This document shows, piece by piece, positions 24,637 through 32,800 of a DNA stretch of 64,000 nucleotides. A program made the position numbers and the translations under genes. The notes under the pieces are model-generated. The model was not told the origin of the DNA and did no database searches. It worked only from the letters and a program-made list of their open reading frames with translations. Each line of letters opens with the position of its first letter. The stretch's first letter is position 1. This DNA is from Arthrobacter stackebrandtii (GTDB taxonomy: Bacteria; Actinomycetota; Actinomycetes; Actinomycetales; Micrococcaceae), in assembly GCF_017876675.1 (NCBI RefSeq), contig NZ_JAGIOI010000001.1, positions 1,240,001-1,304,000 on the forward strand, in the 5' to 3' direction.

Positions 24637-25734
24637 CTAGAGCCTCACTTCTCGTTGTTCACGGGCTGACTGGTAGCAGGCGTCGATGATCAGGGCCCGG
24701 GTGAGCGCCACTGATCCGTCATGGCTGCCCCATTCGTCCGCACCCGCGCGGATGGCCGCGACAAAGTCGTCCACCACGGCTTGGTGTTCCCCGTCCTCCA
24801 ACGGCTCCGCCATATAGTCGGTGTTGGCGCCGTCCTTGTCGGCAAAAATGCGAAGGCTCGATGCCGCGGCGTCGGGTGAATCGACGACCCGCAGCTCGGC
24901 CCCGCCTTCCGTGCCGAAAACACTGAAGTCCATGAGGTCGGCCGGGTCCCGGTAGCCGGCCCAACCGGCCTCCACCACCAGCGTCACCCCGCCCTCGAGC
25001 CGGATGAATGCGGAGGCCAGGTCCTCCACCTCAAAGGCAAGGCCCGACGCCGCAGCGGTAAATCCCTCACTGCCGCCCCTGCCCCTCGGCCCCAGTTCGG
25101 CATAGGTGGACGCCGACACCGAAATCACTTTTGGTTCGCCGAGCAGGTGCAGGGAGTAGTCGATCACGTGCACCCCGATGTCGGCCATGGGCCCGCCGCC
25201 GGCCAGCTCAGGGCTGGTGAACCAGCTGCCCAGCGTGGGGATGCCGCTGCGCCGCAGCCACGAGGCCTTGGCGTAGTAGGGGCGGCCCAAGCCGCCGTCG
25301 TCAATGATGGACTTGAGCTTCCTGATGTCCCCGCGCCGCCGGTGGTTGAACACCACGTCCAGCACGCGCCCGGCCCCGCGGGCGGCAGCGACCATGGCCG
25401 CGCCCTCCTCGCCGTTGCGGGCAAGCGGCTTTTCACTGAGCACGTGCAGTCCACGTTCCAGGGCTCCCACGGCAATGGGTGCGTGCAGGAACGTGGGCAC
25501 GGCGACGCTGATGGCATCCAGGCCTTCCAGTTCCAGCAGGTCCTCCCACCGGGCGAAGCCGTGCGGAATGCCGTACTCGACCCGGAGCGATTCCAGCAGT
25601 TCGCTCTCCATGCCCGCCACGGCCACAATCTCCACGCCGTCAATGGCACGGAACGCCTTGAGGTGTTGCTGCCCGGCCCAGCCGACGCCGACAACACCCA
25701 CCTTCAGCGGTTCCGGCACGATTTCATTGCTCAC
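24637..25734 (-). CDS. Gfo/Idh/MocA family oxidoreductase (ThuB-like)
   Basis: A 365-residue NAD(P)-dependent dehydrogenase. The Rossmann loop GVGWAG is near 15-20 and the EKP catalytic Lys is in SEKPLARN near 122. The C-terminal domain carries GGPMADIGVHVIDYSLHLLGEP (the conserved D-x-G-x-H segment, near 178-195). In Rhizobiaceae ThuB oxidises disaccharides at C3 to 3-keto sugars. It forms an operon with ThuA downstream. An ABC importer and a second sugar operon upstream fit a role in glycoside catabolism. The substrate is unknown. Confidence 0.9.
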   Translation of the reverse strand: MSNEIVPEPLKVGVVGVGWAGQQHLKAFRAIDGVEIVAVAGMESELLESLRVEYGIPHGFARWEDLLELEGLDAISVAVPTFLHAPIAVGALERGLHVLSEKPLARNGEEGAAMVAAARGAGRVLDVVFNHRRRGDIRKLKSIIDDGGLGRPYYAKASWLRRSGIPTLGSWFTSPELAGGGPMADIGVHVIDYSLHLLGEPKVISVSASTYAELGPRGRGGSEGFTAAASGLAFEVEDLASAFIRLEGGVTLVVEAGWAGYRDPADLMDFSVFGTEGGAELRVVDSPDAAASSLRIFADKDGANTDYMAEPLEDGEHQAVVDDFVAAIRAGADEWGSHDGSVALTRALIIDACYQSAREQREVRL

Positions 25735-25873
25735 AAGGGCACCTTTTCCTGGGTTGTAGGACTTGCCTGAATCTTTCGCGGACCGCCCGCAAATGAGAGC
25801 CGGCGCACACTGTCCAAGCTAATGGAACTTTGGTGGCCGTTCAATCAGCCACGGCCCTGCCAATTTTTGATGG

Positions 25874-25925
25874 ACGACGGCGGCACCCGGGTGAGAAGGA
25901 AATCCCACCCGGGTGCCGCCGTCGT
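25874..25925 (-). terminator. 20-bp stem-loop ending the ABC importer operon
   Basis: A perfect 20-bp stem (25874-25893 and 25906-25925, ACGACGGCGGCACCCGGGTG) with a 12-base loop lies 55 bases after the stop of the last permease gene (25980). In the sense direction of that operon it is almost the same as the hairpin at 36130-36183, with one base pair changed on both arms. Confidence 0.85.
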
Positions 25926-25979
25926 ACCGTTCAGGCGCAATTTCCGGGCCCGCGCATCGCAGCCCGGCCGGCGCGCCTG

Positions 25980-26819
25980 CTACTTCACGGCGCCGGCTGT
26001 CAGGCCTGCCACGAAGTTCTTTTGCAGCAGCAGGAAGCCGATCACGATGGGGATGCTGACCACTACGGAGGCAGCCATGATCTGGTTCCAGTAGACGTTG
26101 GTCTGCGTCGAATACAGCTGCAGGCCCACGGCCAGTGTGCGGTTGGCGTCAGTGGTCATGACCGAGGCGAACAGGACCTCGCCCCAACTGGTCATGAAGC
26201 TGTAGATGGCGACGGCCACCAGGCCCGGGCGGGCGGTTGGCAGGATCACCTTGAACAGGGCGCGCATGGGGCCGCAGCCATCGACCTTGGCGGCCTCGTC
26301 GAGCTCACGCGGGATGCCGTTGAAATAGCCGGCGAGCATCCAGATGGAGAACGGCAGCGAGAACGTCAGATAGGTGATGATCAGTCCCGTGCGGGTGCCC
26401 ACCAGCTGCAGGCCGAAGTTCGTGTTGATGTTCACGAAGATCAGGAACAGCGGCAGCAGGAACAGCACGCCCGGGAGCATCTGGGTGGAGAGCACCGTGG
26501 TGGAGAATATTGTGCGCCCGCGGAACGAGTACCGGGAGATGGCGTAAGAGGCGAAGATCGCGATGATCAGCGAAAGCACCGTGGCCACGGAGGAGACAAT
26601 TACCGAGTTCACAAAGTAGTCGGCCAGCGGGACGGTCTTCCACATGTCGATGTACGGCTGGATCGTCAGGGTTGAAGGCCACCACGAGAACGCCCCCTGA
26701 ACATCCTGAAGCGGCTTCAGGCCGGAGATGACCATGACGTAGATGGGCACGATCGTGAAAATGCTCAGCAGCGTGATGGTGGTGATGCGGAAAATCTTGG
26801 TGCCGGTTGTGTCATGCAT
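25980..26819 (-). CDS. sugar ABC transporter permease (MalG type)
   Basis: A 279-residue inner-membrane permease with about six membrane segments. The EAA loop that docks the ATPase is at about 180-200 (ELDEAAKVDGCGPMRALFKVILPTARPG). The family is carbohydrate uptake transporter-1. The start at 26819 overlaps the upstream permease stop by 8 bases. There is no ATPase gene in the operon, so it probably uses a shared MsiK-like ATPase encoded elsewhere, as is usual in actinobacteria. Confidence 0.93.
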   Translation of the reverse strand: MHDTTGTKIFRITTITLLSIFTIVPIYVMVISGLKPLQDVQGAFSWWPSTLTIQPYIDMWKTVPLADYFVNSVIVSSVATVLSLIIAIFASYAISRYSFRGRTIFSTTVLSTQMLPGVLFLLPLFLIFVNINTNFGLQLVGTRTGLIITYLTFSLPFSIWMLAGYFNGIPRELDEAAKVDGCGPMRALFKVILPTARPGLVAVAIYSFMTSWGEVLFASVMTTDANRTLAVGLQLYSTQTNVYWNQIMAASVVVSIPIVIGFLLLQKNFVAGLTAGAVK

Positions 26820-27795
26820 TGTCTTTCCTCCGGTTCATGGCGAGAAGGTAGATTCCGCTGACAACCAGCAGGAACAGCAGGAGCAGCACTGACATCGCGG
26901 CGCCGGAGCCGAAGTTCCAGGTCAGGAACGAGGCGTTGTAGATGTGGAACGAGATCAGGTCGCCGGCCGGGGGCTGCGAACCACCGAAGAGGACGAAAGG
27001 GGTGTTGAAGTCGTTGAAGGTCCACAGGAACATGACCAGGACCAGGACCATGTTGACGGGGCGCAGCATGGGCAAGGTGATGGCCCACCACTGGCGCAGC
27101 GGCTTGGCACCGTCCACGGCAGACGCCTCGTAGACGTCGTTCGGGACGGACTGCAGGCCCGCCATCAGCATGAGGAAGGCGAAGGGCCACAGGCGCCAGA
27201 TGGCAACAATGACGACGGACAGAAAGGCGTTGTCGCCAATCAGCCAAAACGGCTTGTCGCCCGGGAGCCCCAGGTTGTCGAACAGGAAGTGGTTGAGCGC
27301 ACCATTGTCCTTCTGAAGCATGAACTTCCAGGCGATGACGCCGGCGTACATGGGAAGGGCGTAGGGGATCAGGAACAGGGTGCGGAAAATGGCGCGGCCC
27401 TTGAATGCCTTTTGCAGGGCGACGGCGGCAGCCATGCCCAGCCCCCAGGACAGGCCCACCACAAGGATGGTGAAGGCTACCGTGATGCCGAAGGACTTCA
27501 GCAGTCCCATCCCGACGGCGGAGTCAAAGTCGAGGGCGACCTGGTAGTTCTTCAGGCCGATGAATGGTGCATTGCCCCAGTTGGCGATGAACATCTTGGT
27601 GAGCTTGAGGAAGCTCATCCAGATGCCCGTCACCATCGGGATGACGTGAATAACAAGTTCAAAGACGACGGCGGGGGCCAGCAGGGCGTACGGCAGCCAC
27701 CACCCGGCGCGGCGGGGCTTGCCAGCCCTTCTCTTGGGCGCCCCGGCTGCGGGACCGGATTTCTTCAGGGCGGTGGGAGCAGACACTGCAAACAC
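26812..27795 (-). CDS. sugar ABC transporter permease (MalF type)
   Basis: A 327-residue permease with a cationic N-terminus (about 1-28) and six membrane segments; the EAA loop is VPNDVYEASAVDGAKPLRQWWAITLPMLRPV near 218-248. It pairs with the MalG-type permease downstream (8-base overlap) and is preceded by the substrate-binding protein gene. The longest frame begins at GTG 27795; a GTG at 27786 would fit the AAAGGTGAG site better. A strong hairpin lies between this gene and the binding-protein gene. Confidence 0.92.
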   Translation of the reverse strand: MFAVSAPTALKKSGPAAGAPKRRAGKPRRAGWWLPYALLAPAVVFELVIHVIPMVTGIWMSFLKLTKMFIANWGNAPFIGLKNYQVALDFDSAVGMGLLKSFGITVAFTILVVGLSWGLGMAAAVALQKAFKGRAIFRTLFLIPYALPMYAGVIAWKFMLQKDNGALNHFLFDNLGLPGDKPFWLIGDNAFLSVVIVAIWRLWPFAFLMLMAGLQSVPNDVYEASAVDGAKPLRQWWAITLPMLRPVNMVLVLVMFLWTFNDFNTPFVLFGGSQPPAGDLISFHIYNASFLTWNFGSGAAMSVLLLLFLLVVSGIYLLAMNRRKDNA

Positions 27796-27825
27796 TCACC
27801 TTTCATGTGTAGGGGTTGAAGAAGC

Positions 27826-27861
27826 GGCCGGGAGGCGTCCCATGCGGGACGCCTCCCGGCC
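27826..27861 (-). terminator. intercistronic hairpin between binding protein and permease genes
   Basis: A perfect 16-bp stem (27826-27841 and 27846-27861, GGCCGGGAGGCGTCCC and its complement) with a 4-base ATGC loop stands 8 bases after the binding-protein stop (27870) and about 30 bases before the permease start (27795). Such hairpins stabilise the upstream mRNA and damp permease expression, giving more binding protein than permease. Confidence 0.75.
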
Positions 27862-27869
27862 AGGGATGA

Positions 27870-29174
27870 TCAGCCTGCTGCTTCAACTGCCTGCTGTGCG
27901 GTGGTCAGTGCTGCCTTGATGTCGGCCTTGCTGACGGTGCCTCCGGAGGCGACTGTGGCGAACATCTGGTTCATGGCCTTGCCGACCGTGCTCTCAAACT
28001 GGTCCTCGGCGGGAACCAGGGGAAGGGGCTTGGACTTGTTCTCGTAGATGTCGGAGAAGGTCTTGGCCAGTTCCGCGTTGTCGGTGAAGCTCGGCGTCAC
28101 GCCTGCCAGCACGGGAAGGGCTGCGAAGGGCTTGTCCAGGGTGGCCTGGGTTTCCTCGCTGGTCATGAACTTCACGAATTCCAGGGCGGAGTCCTTGTTC
28201 TTCGTGTTCTTGAAGATGGACATGTTGATGCCGGCCACCATGGTGGCAATGTCCTTGCCGCCTTCGGGTGCGGGGAAGGCCACGACGCCGAAGGCATCCT
28301 CGGCCATGCCCTGCGAGGCGATGGAGCTGTTGGCGTTGTTCTGGCTCAGGACCATGGCCGCCTTGCCGTTGGCAAAGTCATTGATGGCGTTGGTGGCGTT
28401 GTCGTACTGGGCATCGGCCGGGTCCACCACCTTGTCCGTCTGCATCAGGTCGAGGTAGCGGGAGATGCCGTCCACGATGCCGTCCGAGGTGAACGTGGGC
28501 TTGCCGTCGGCGTCGAAGAATTCGGCACCGTTCTGGGCGGCGTTGATGAAGGCGAAGTGCGAATTCTCGGTGTAGCTGCCGGCCGCCAGGGCGAAGCCGT
28601 GAACGTCACCTGTGGTCAGCTTCTTCGCGGCCGCCACCATTTCCTCCCACGTGGTGGGCGGGGTGATGCCGGCATCCTTGAACATGGCCTTGTTGTAGTA
28701 CAGCCCATACGCGAGGCCGTACAGGGGCACCGAGGTGGGATCCTCGCCGGGGATGCCGCCGGTGTCCATGGCGGTCTTGACGAACTTGTCCTTGCCACCG
28801 ATCGCGGTGAAGGCGGCATCGTCGAAGGGCATGAAGGCTCCGGTGGACTGCAGCGAAGCGGCCCACGTATTGCCGATGTTCAACACATCGGGCGCCTGTC
28901 CGGACGTGACCGCGGTCTGGATTCGGGTCTGCAGGTCATTCCAGCCGATGACTTCGAGGTTGACCTTGATTCCGGTCTGCTCCTCGAACTTCTTCAGCTC
29001 CGGGGTGAGGACTTCCTTGTCATTGTCCAGGCTGGTGCCCTGGTTGCTGGCCCAGTAGGTCAGGGTCTTGCCACCGGCATCGGTGGATCCGCCGCCTGAC
29101 CCTCCGCTGCAGCCGGTGGCCGTGACGGCAAGGGCTGCGATCGCCGCAGCCGCGGCAAAAGTACGTAATTTCAC
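27870..29174 (-). CDS. sugar ABC transporter substrate-binding lipoprotein
   Basis: A 434-residue family 1 solute-binding protein. The signal peptide ends in a lipobox with C22 (VTATGC), followed by a Gly/Ser linker, so it is lipid-anchored outside the membrane. The mature part has the usual two-lobe features: TLTYWASNQGT, APDVLNIGNTWAASLQ near 95-110, GLAYGLYYNK near 155 and FVKFMTSEETQATL near 320. The ligand is probably an oligosaccharide or glycoside given the neighbours. It is the first gene of the importer operon; operator-like inverted repeats lie upstream (29292-29314 and 29447-29460). Confidence 0.93.
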   Translation of the reverse strand: MKLRTFAAAAAIAALAVTATGCSGGSGGGSTDAGGKTLTYWASNQGTSLDNDKEVLTPELKKFEEQTGIKVNLEVIGWNDLQTRIQTAVTSGQAPDVLNIGNTWAASLQSTGAFMPFDDAAFTAIGGKDKFVKTAMDTGGIPGEDPTSVPLYGLAYGLYYNKAMFKDAGITPPTTWEEMVAAAKKLTTGDVHGFALAAGSYTENSHFAFINAAQNGAEFFDADGKPTFTSDGIVDGISRYLDLMQTDKVVDPADAQYDNATNAINDFANGKAAMVLSQNNANSSIASQGMAEDAFGVVAFPAPEGGKDIATMVAGINMSIFKNTKNKDSALEFVKFMTSEETQATLDKPFAALPVLAGVTPSFTDNAELAKTFSDIYENKSKPLPLVPAEDQFESTVGKAMNQMFATVASGGTVSKADIKAALTTAQQAVEAAG

Positions 29175-29291
29175 TTGGATGACTTCCTTGTCTGTGGGGA
29201 ACTATGCGCAATTATTGGACGTTTGCGAACGCCGAAAGTGCGTTGCGCCCGGCGTGATTCCAAACCTAGAACAACTTATGCCGGTCGTCAA

Positions 29292-29314
29292 TCAAAAGTA
29301 CGAACTACTTTTGA
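29292..29314. promoter_or_regulatory. inverted repeat upstream of the binding-protein gene
   Basis: Perfect 9-bp arms TCAAAAGTA and TACTTTTGA are spaced by 5 bases; overlapping it, AAAGTACG/CGTACTTT form another inverted pair reaching 29328. The site is 118-140 bases before the binding-protein start. The CAAAAGT half-site recurs upstream of the isomerase operon at 31986-32013, so both may bind the same regulator (I suggest the ROK protein). The rest of the 29175-29614 gap holds the LacI-type palindrome and no gene. Confidence 0.55.
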
Positions 29315-29446
29315 AACTTACGTACTTTCGACATGAAGAACGGCCTCACGAAACTCGACAGAGCCACCGTTTCATCAGCCAAAATCGCTCAACCATGCCG
29401 AAAAGACGCGTATTTTCGGTCAGTCAAGGTGGTGTAACCAGAATAA

Positions 29447-29460
29447 CTGAACCGGTTCAG
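29447..29460. promoter_or_regulatory. LacI-type operator palindrome
   Basis: CTGAACCGGTTCAG is a perfect 14-bp palindrome with a central CG, the usual form for LacI-family operators. It stands between the end of the lacI-like gene (29615) and the importer operon it probably controls, about 275 bases before the binding-protein start. Confidence 0.6.
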
Positions 29461-29614
29461 CACATGAGCTAAGTTACCAAGTTGTTATGAATGGTTGGCG
29501 GTCCTGGCCGGCGGCAGCAGGGCAGTCCCATGACTGGCCGAAAGCACCGCCGGCCCGCGCGCCTGCACTGGAACGCCGCGTCGGCCAGCAGTTTAATTCG
29601 AACGGCGCGCCGCC

Positions 29615-30694
29615 CTAAAAGGTGTTGCGCCCCAGGCTCTCACGGACGCTCAGGACGCCGGGAGCGGCTTCCAGGTTGCGGGGCGCGTGTCCGGCGATCA
29701 GCTCCAGCAGCAGCTGGGCGGAGTTGCGCCCGAGCTCGGGGACGTTCCGGGCGATGGCGGCAATGCCCGGAGAGCTCAGCCGGCACAGGATGGAATCGTC
29801 CCAGCTGACCACCGAGACCTGCCCGGGGACGCTGAGGTTCAGGCGGCCAAGCGCCTGCAGTCCACCAATGGCCATGAGGTCGTTGCCGTAGATGATGGCC
29901 GTAGGGAACTCAGGCGCCCCCGGGACCAGGCCGGCCATCAGCGCAATGGTGGCCAATCCGCCGTCGTCCGCGGAATAGTCGGAAGAGCTCAGCGCCACCG
30001 TCATGCCCAGCCGTGCGGCATGGGCCAGGATCTCCGCTGTCTTCACCTCCTCGTGGACCAACCCCACCGGTCCGGAAACAAAGGCGATGCGCCGGTGCCC
30101 CCGTTCGTGCAAGGCATCCACCACCGTGGCCGCGCCCAGGGCCTGTGACACGGTCAGGTTGGAATTGCGGGGCCCCGGCGGGGTGTCGATGCCGGCACCG
30201 AGTCGCACGTAGGGCATCCGGAATCGGTCCAGCACGGCGGGCCGCGGGTCGTCGCGCACCAGGTCGAAGAGGATGATCCCGTCCACGCGCCCCTCCCCCG
30301 CCCACCGTTCGTACACGGCCAGGTCCCGGCGCTGTGGACCGGCAACCGTACGCGGGTCCATGATCCGCAACAGCAGGTTCATGTCGTGGGCGCCCAGCAC
30401 GGCCTCGATGCCGGCGAGAACGCTCATGTAAAACGGTTCTTCACCGATCTGTTCCGGATCACGGTACAGCACAATCCCCACAGCCTCGGTGCGCGACTGC
30501 GAGAGGGCCCGGGCACTTGAGCTGGGGTACCAGCCCAGTTCTCCGGCCAGGGCCAGGACGCGTGCCCGGGTGGATTCGCTGACGCCGGGCTGGCCGTTGA
30601 GCGCATAGGAAACCGATGCCTTGGAGATGCCCAGCCTGCGGGCCAGGTCGCTGATGGTCACCTTGCCAGCCGGGCCGGAGTCCACGGGGCTCAC
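29615..30694 (-). CDS. LacI family transcriptional regulator
   Basis: A 359-residue repressor. The LacI helix-turn-helix is at about 12-60 (TISDLARRLGISKASVSYALNGQPGVSESTRARVLALAGELGWYPSS), followed by the periplasmic-binding-like ligand domain (DGIILFDLVRDD, GHRRIAFVSGP and AIIYGNDLMAIGGLQAL). It starts with GTG at 30694, overlapping the ROK gene stop by 4 bases, so both regulators form one transcript. The nearest target is the importer operon downstream, with a palindrome at 29447-29460. The ligand is probably a sugar. Confidence 0.92.
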   Translation of the reverse strand: MSPVDSGPAGKVTISDLARRLGISKASVSYALNGQPGVSESTRARVLALAGELGWYPSSSARALSQSRTEAVGIVLYRDPEQIGEEPFYMSVLAGIEAVLGAHDMNLLLRIMDPRTVAGPQRRDLAVYERWAGEGRVDGIILFDLVRDDPRPAVLDRFRMPYVRLGAGIDTPPGPRNSNLTVSQALGAATVVDALHERGHRRIAFVSGPVGLVHEEVKTAEILAHAARLGMTVALSSSDYSADDGGLATIALMAGLVPGAPEFPTAIIYGNDLMAIGGLQALGRLNLSVPGQVSVVSWDDSILCRLSSPGIAAIARNVPELGRNSAQLLLELIAGHAPRNLEAAPGVLSVRESLGRNTF

Positions 30695-31923
30695 CCTTGC
30701 GGCTGTGCTGCGACGAGCCGGTCCACGGACGCAGGCGCCAGGACGTGGTCAACCACCATGCGGCCGGCGCCCAGCACGCCGGCGTGGTCTGCGGCCATGG
30801 ACTGGACAATCCGCAGGCGCGCCGTGGCCAGTGGCAGCGAGCGCTGGTAGACAATCTCACGGACTCCGGCCATGAGGTATTCGCCGGCCGAGGACAGGCC
30901 TCCGCCAATGACAATGACGGAAGGGTTGAGAAGGTTGACGGACGCAGCCAGCACGTCGCCGATGTCGCGCCCGGCCTGGCGCATGGCCTGGATCGCGGCG
31001 AGATTTCCGCGGCGGGCCAATTCCAGCACCTCCTCGCCAGTTTGGGCGGGGACGCCGGCCGCGGACAGCGTTGCTGCCACGGCGGGGCCGGAAGCCATGG
31101 CTTCAAGGCAGCCGTAGTTTCCGCAGCGGCACAGCACGTCCCCGCCCCGGGGCACGCGGACGTGGCCGATGTCGCCGGCGGTGCCGTCGGCCCCCCGCTG
31201 CAGCAGTCCACCGCTGATGATGCCGGCCCCAATGCCCGTGGCGACCTTGATGAACAGAAGGTCCTGCGCTTCGGGCCAGAAGTTTGCGCGCTCTCCCAGC
31301 GCCATGATGTTCACGTCATTGTCCACAAGCACGTCAGTCGCGTACCGCTGTTGCACATAGCCCGGAACGTCAAAACCGTCCCAGCCGGGCATGATGGGCG
31401 GGCTGGCCGGGCGTCCCGAGGAATGTTCAACGGGCCCGGGCAGGCCAATCCCAATTCCCACCAGCTCCCGCTCATGGCGGCCGGCCTGTGCCAGCACGGT
31501 GCTGCACAGTTCCAGCACCGCATCAAGCACGGGTGTGGGCCCGGCCGCGATGTCGATGTTCTCACGCAGTTCGCTCAGCACCCGCCCGCCAAGGTCCGTC
31601 AGGGCGATGAGGACGTGTGTGGCGCCGACATCCACAGCCAATATCACCCGGGAAGATGGATGAAAGGCAAAGCGCGACGGCGGTCGCCCGCCTGAGGAGA
31701 CGGCCTCGCCTGCCGGACCTATAAGCCCCACCGCGCTGAGCGCCTCGATCCGGGCAGCTACGGTGGAGCGGGCCAGCCCGGTGATCTCCGCCAGTTCCGC
31801 GCGCGTGCGCGCCTGCCCGTCACGCAGGACTTGGAAAACGTCACCGGCCCTGGAGTGGCTGAACGGCTCGGCGGCCGTTGGGCCCGCGGATCGCGAATGT
31901 TGCTGAACTGGTGACTTTGACAT
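30691..31923 (-). CDS. ROK family transcriptional regulator
   Basis: A 410-residue protein with an N-terminal winged helix (about 20-75, VFQVLRDGQARTRAELAEITGLARSTVAARIEAL) and a sugar-kinase-like ROK domain. Seen are the ATP/phosphate loop VDVGATHVLIALTDL, the VDNDVNIMALGE segment and the ROK zinc motif CRCGNYGCLEA near 270. Proteins of this layout are XylR/NagC-type repressors. The ATG at 31923 is chosen; an upstream in-frame ATG (31977) would lie in promoter-like DNA. It is divergent from the isomerase operon and translationally coupled to the LacI gene, an unusual double-regulator pair. Confidence 0.9.
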   Translation of the reverse strand: MSKSPVQQHSRSAGPTAAEPFSHSRAGDVFQVLRDGQARTRAELAEITGLARSTVAARIEALSAVGLIGPAGEAVSSGGRPPSRFAFHPSSRVILAVDVGATHVLIALTDLGGRVLSELRENIDIAAGPTPVLDAVLELCSTVLAQAGRHERELVGIGIGLPGPVEHSSGRPASPPIMPGWDGFDVPGYVQQRYATDVLVDNDVNIMALGERANFWPEAQDLLFIKVATGIGAGIISGGLLQRGADGTAGDIGHVRVPRGGDVLCRCGNYGCLEAMASGPAVAATLSAAGVPAQTGEEVLELARRGNLAAIQAMRQAGRDIGDVLAASVNLLNPSVIVIGGGLSSAGEYLMAGVREIVYQRSLPLATARLRIVQSMAADHAGVLGAGRMVVDHVLAPASVDRLVAAQPQG

Positions 31924-31985
31924 TCCCAATAAATAACACACAGGCTTCCATCTGTCACAATTCAAAGGATCGGCCATTTCGGGTC

Positions 31986-32013
31986 AACTTTTGCTTGACG
32001 CTCGTCAAAAGTT
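31986..32013. promoter_or_regulatory. nested inverted repeat in the divergent ROK/isomerase promoter
   Basis: Outer arms AACTTTTG (31986-31993) and CAAAAGTT (32006-32013) enclose an inner repeat TTGACG-CT-CGTCAA (31995-32008). The inner TTGACG may also be a -35 element for the isomerase operon (ATG 32061). The outer half-site matches the one upstream of the importer binding protein (29292-29314). Confidence 0.55.
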
Positions 32014-32060
32014 CCCATAGGTTGATGTGGAACACACTTTCATGCCCGCTAGGAGCTCCA

Positions 32061-32795
32061 ATGACGTATTCCCTGCAGTTGTACACCGTCCGCACGCCAC
32101 TCGAGGCGGACCTGCCCGGCACCATCGCCCGGGTGGCGGAGCTGGGCTTCACCAAGGTTGAGCCCTACAACTTTGTGGCCACGGCCGATGAACTGGCCAA
32201 GGCCTTTGCCGAAAACGGCATCACCGCCCCTTCCGGCCATGCACCCCTGCTGAGTGCCGACCAGGACGAAATCTTTGCCGCGGCCAACAAGCTGGGCATC
32301 ACCACCGTCATAGACCCCTTCGTCCCGGCCGACCGGTGGCAGAGCGCAGAAGACATCCAGAAGATTGCGGACGGCCTTAACGCGGCCGCAAAGAAGGGTG
32401 CCGGGTACGGCGTCCACGTCGGCTACCACAACCATGCGTGGGAGCTTGAGTCGAAGGTCAACGGCACCACGGCACTGGAGTACCTTGAATCCCTGCTGGA
32501 CCCTGAGCTGGTGTTGGAGGTCGACACCTATTGGGTCTCCGTCGGCGGGGCAAACGCCGTCGACATCCTGACCAGCCTCGGCGAGCGGGTCAAATACATC
32601 CATATCAAGGACGGCCCCTTGAACAATGACACCAAGGCCCAGCTGCCCGCCGGCCAGGGCGAAGTTCCCGTCTGGGACGTCATTGGCGCGGCAAAGCACA
32701 TGGAAGTCGGGGTCGTGGAGTTCGACGACTACGCCGGAGACATCTTTGAAGGCATCGCCGCAAGCCTTGCCTTCCTCAATGCTGGAAAGGCCTAA
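32061..32795 (+). CDS. sugar phosphate isomerase/epimerase (TIM barrel)
   Basis: A 244-residue xylose-isomerase-like TIM barrel of the IolE/hydroxypyruvate-isomerase group. Metal-site segments are HVGYHNHAWELE near 118-129, LEVDTYWVSVGG near 150, YIHIKDG near 180 and VGVVEFDDY near 218. Such proteins act as isomerases, epimerases or 3-keto-glycoside-cleaving enzymes. The start at 32061 follows AGGAGC at the right distance. It is the first gene of a four-gene plus-strand operon with two Gfo/Idh/MocA dehydrogenases and a second TIM-barrel protein. Confidence 0.9.
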   Translation: MTYSLQLYTVRTPLEADLPGTIARVAELGFTKVEPYNFVATADELAKAFAENGITAPSGHAPLLSADQDEIFAAANKLGITTVIDPFVPADRWQSAEDIQKIADGLNAAAKKGAGYGVHVGYHNHAWELESKVNGTTALEYLESLLDPELVLEVDTYWVSVGGANAVDILTSLGERVKYIHIKDGPLNNDTKAQLPAGQGEVPVWDVIGAAKHMEVGVVEFDDYAGDIFEGIAASLAFLNAGKA

Positions 32796-32800
32796 GCACC

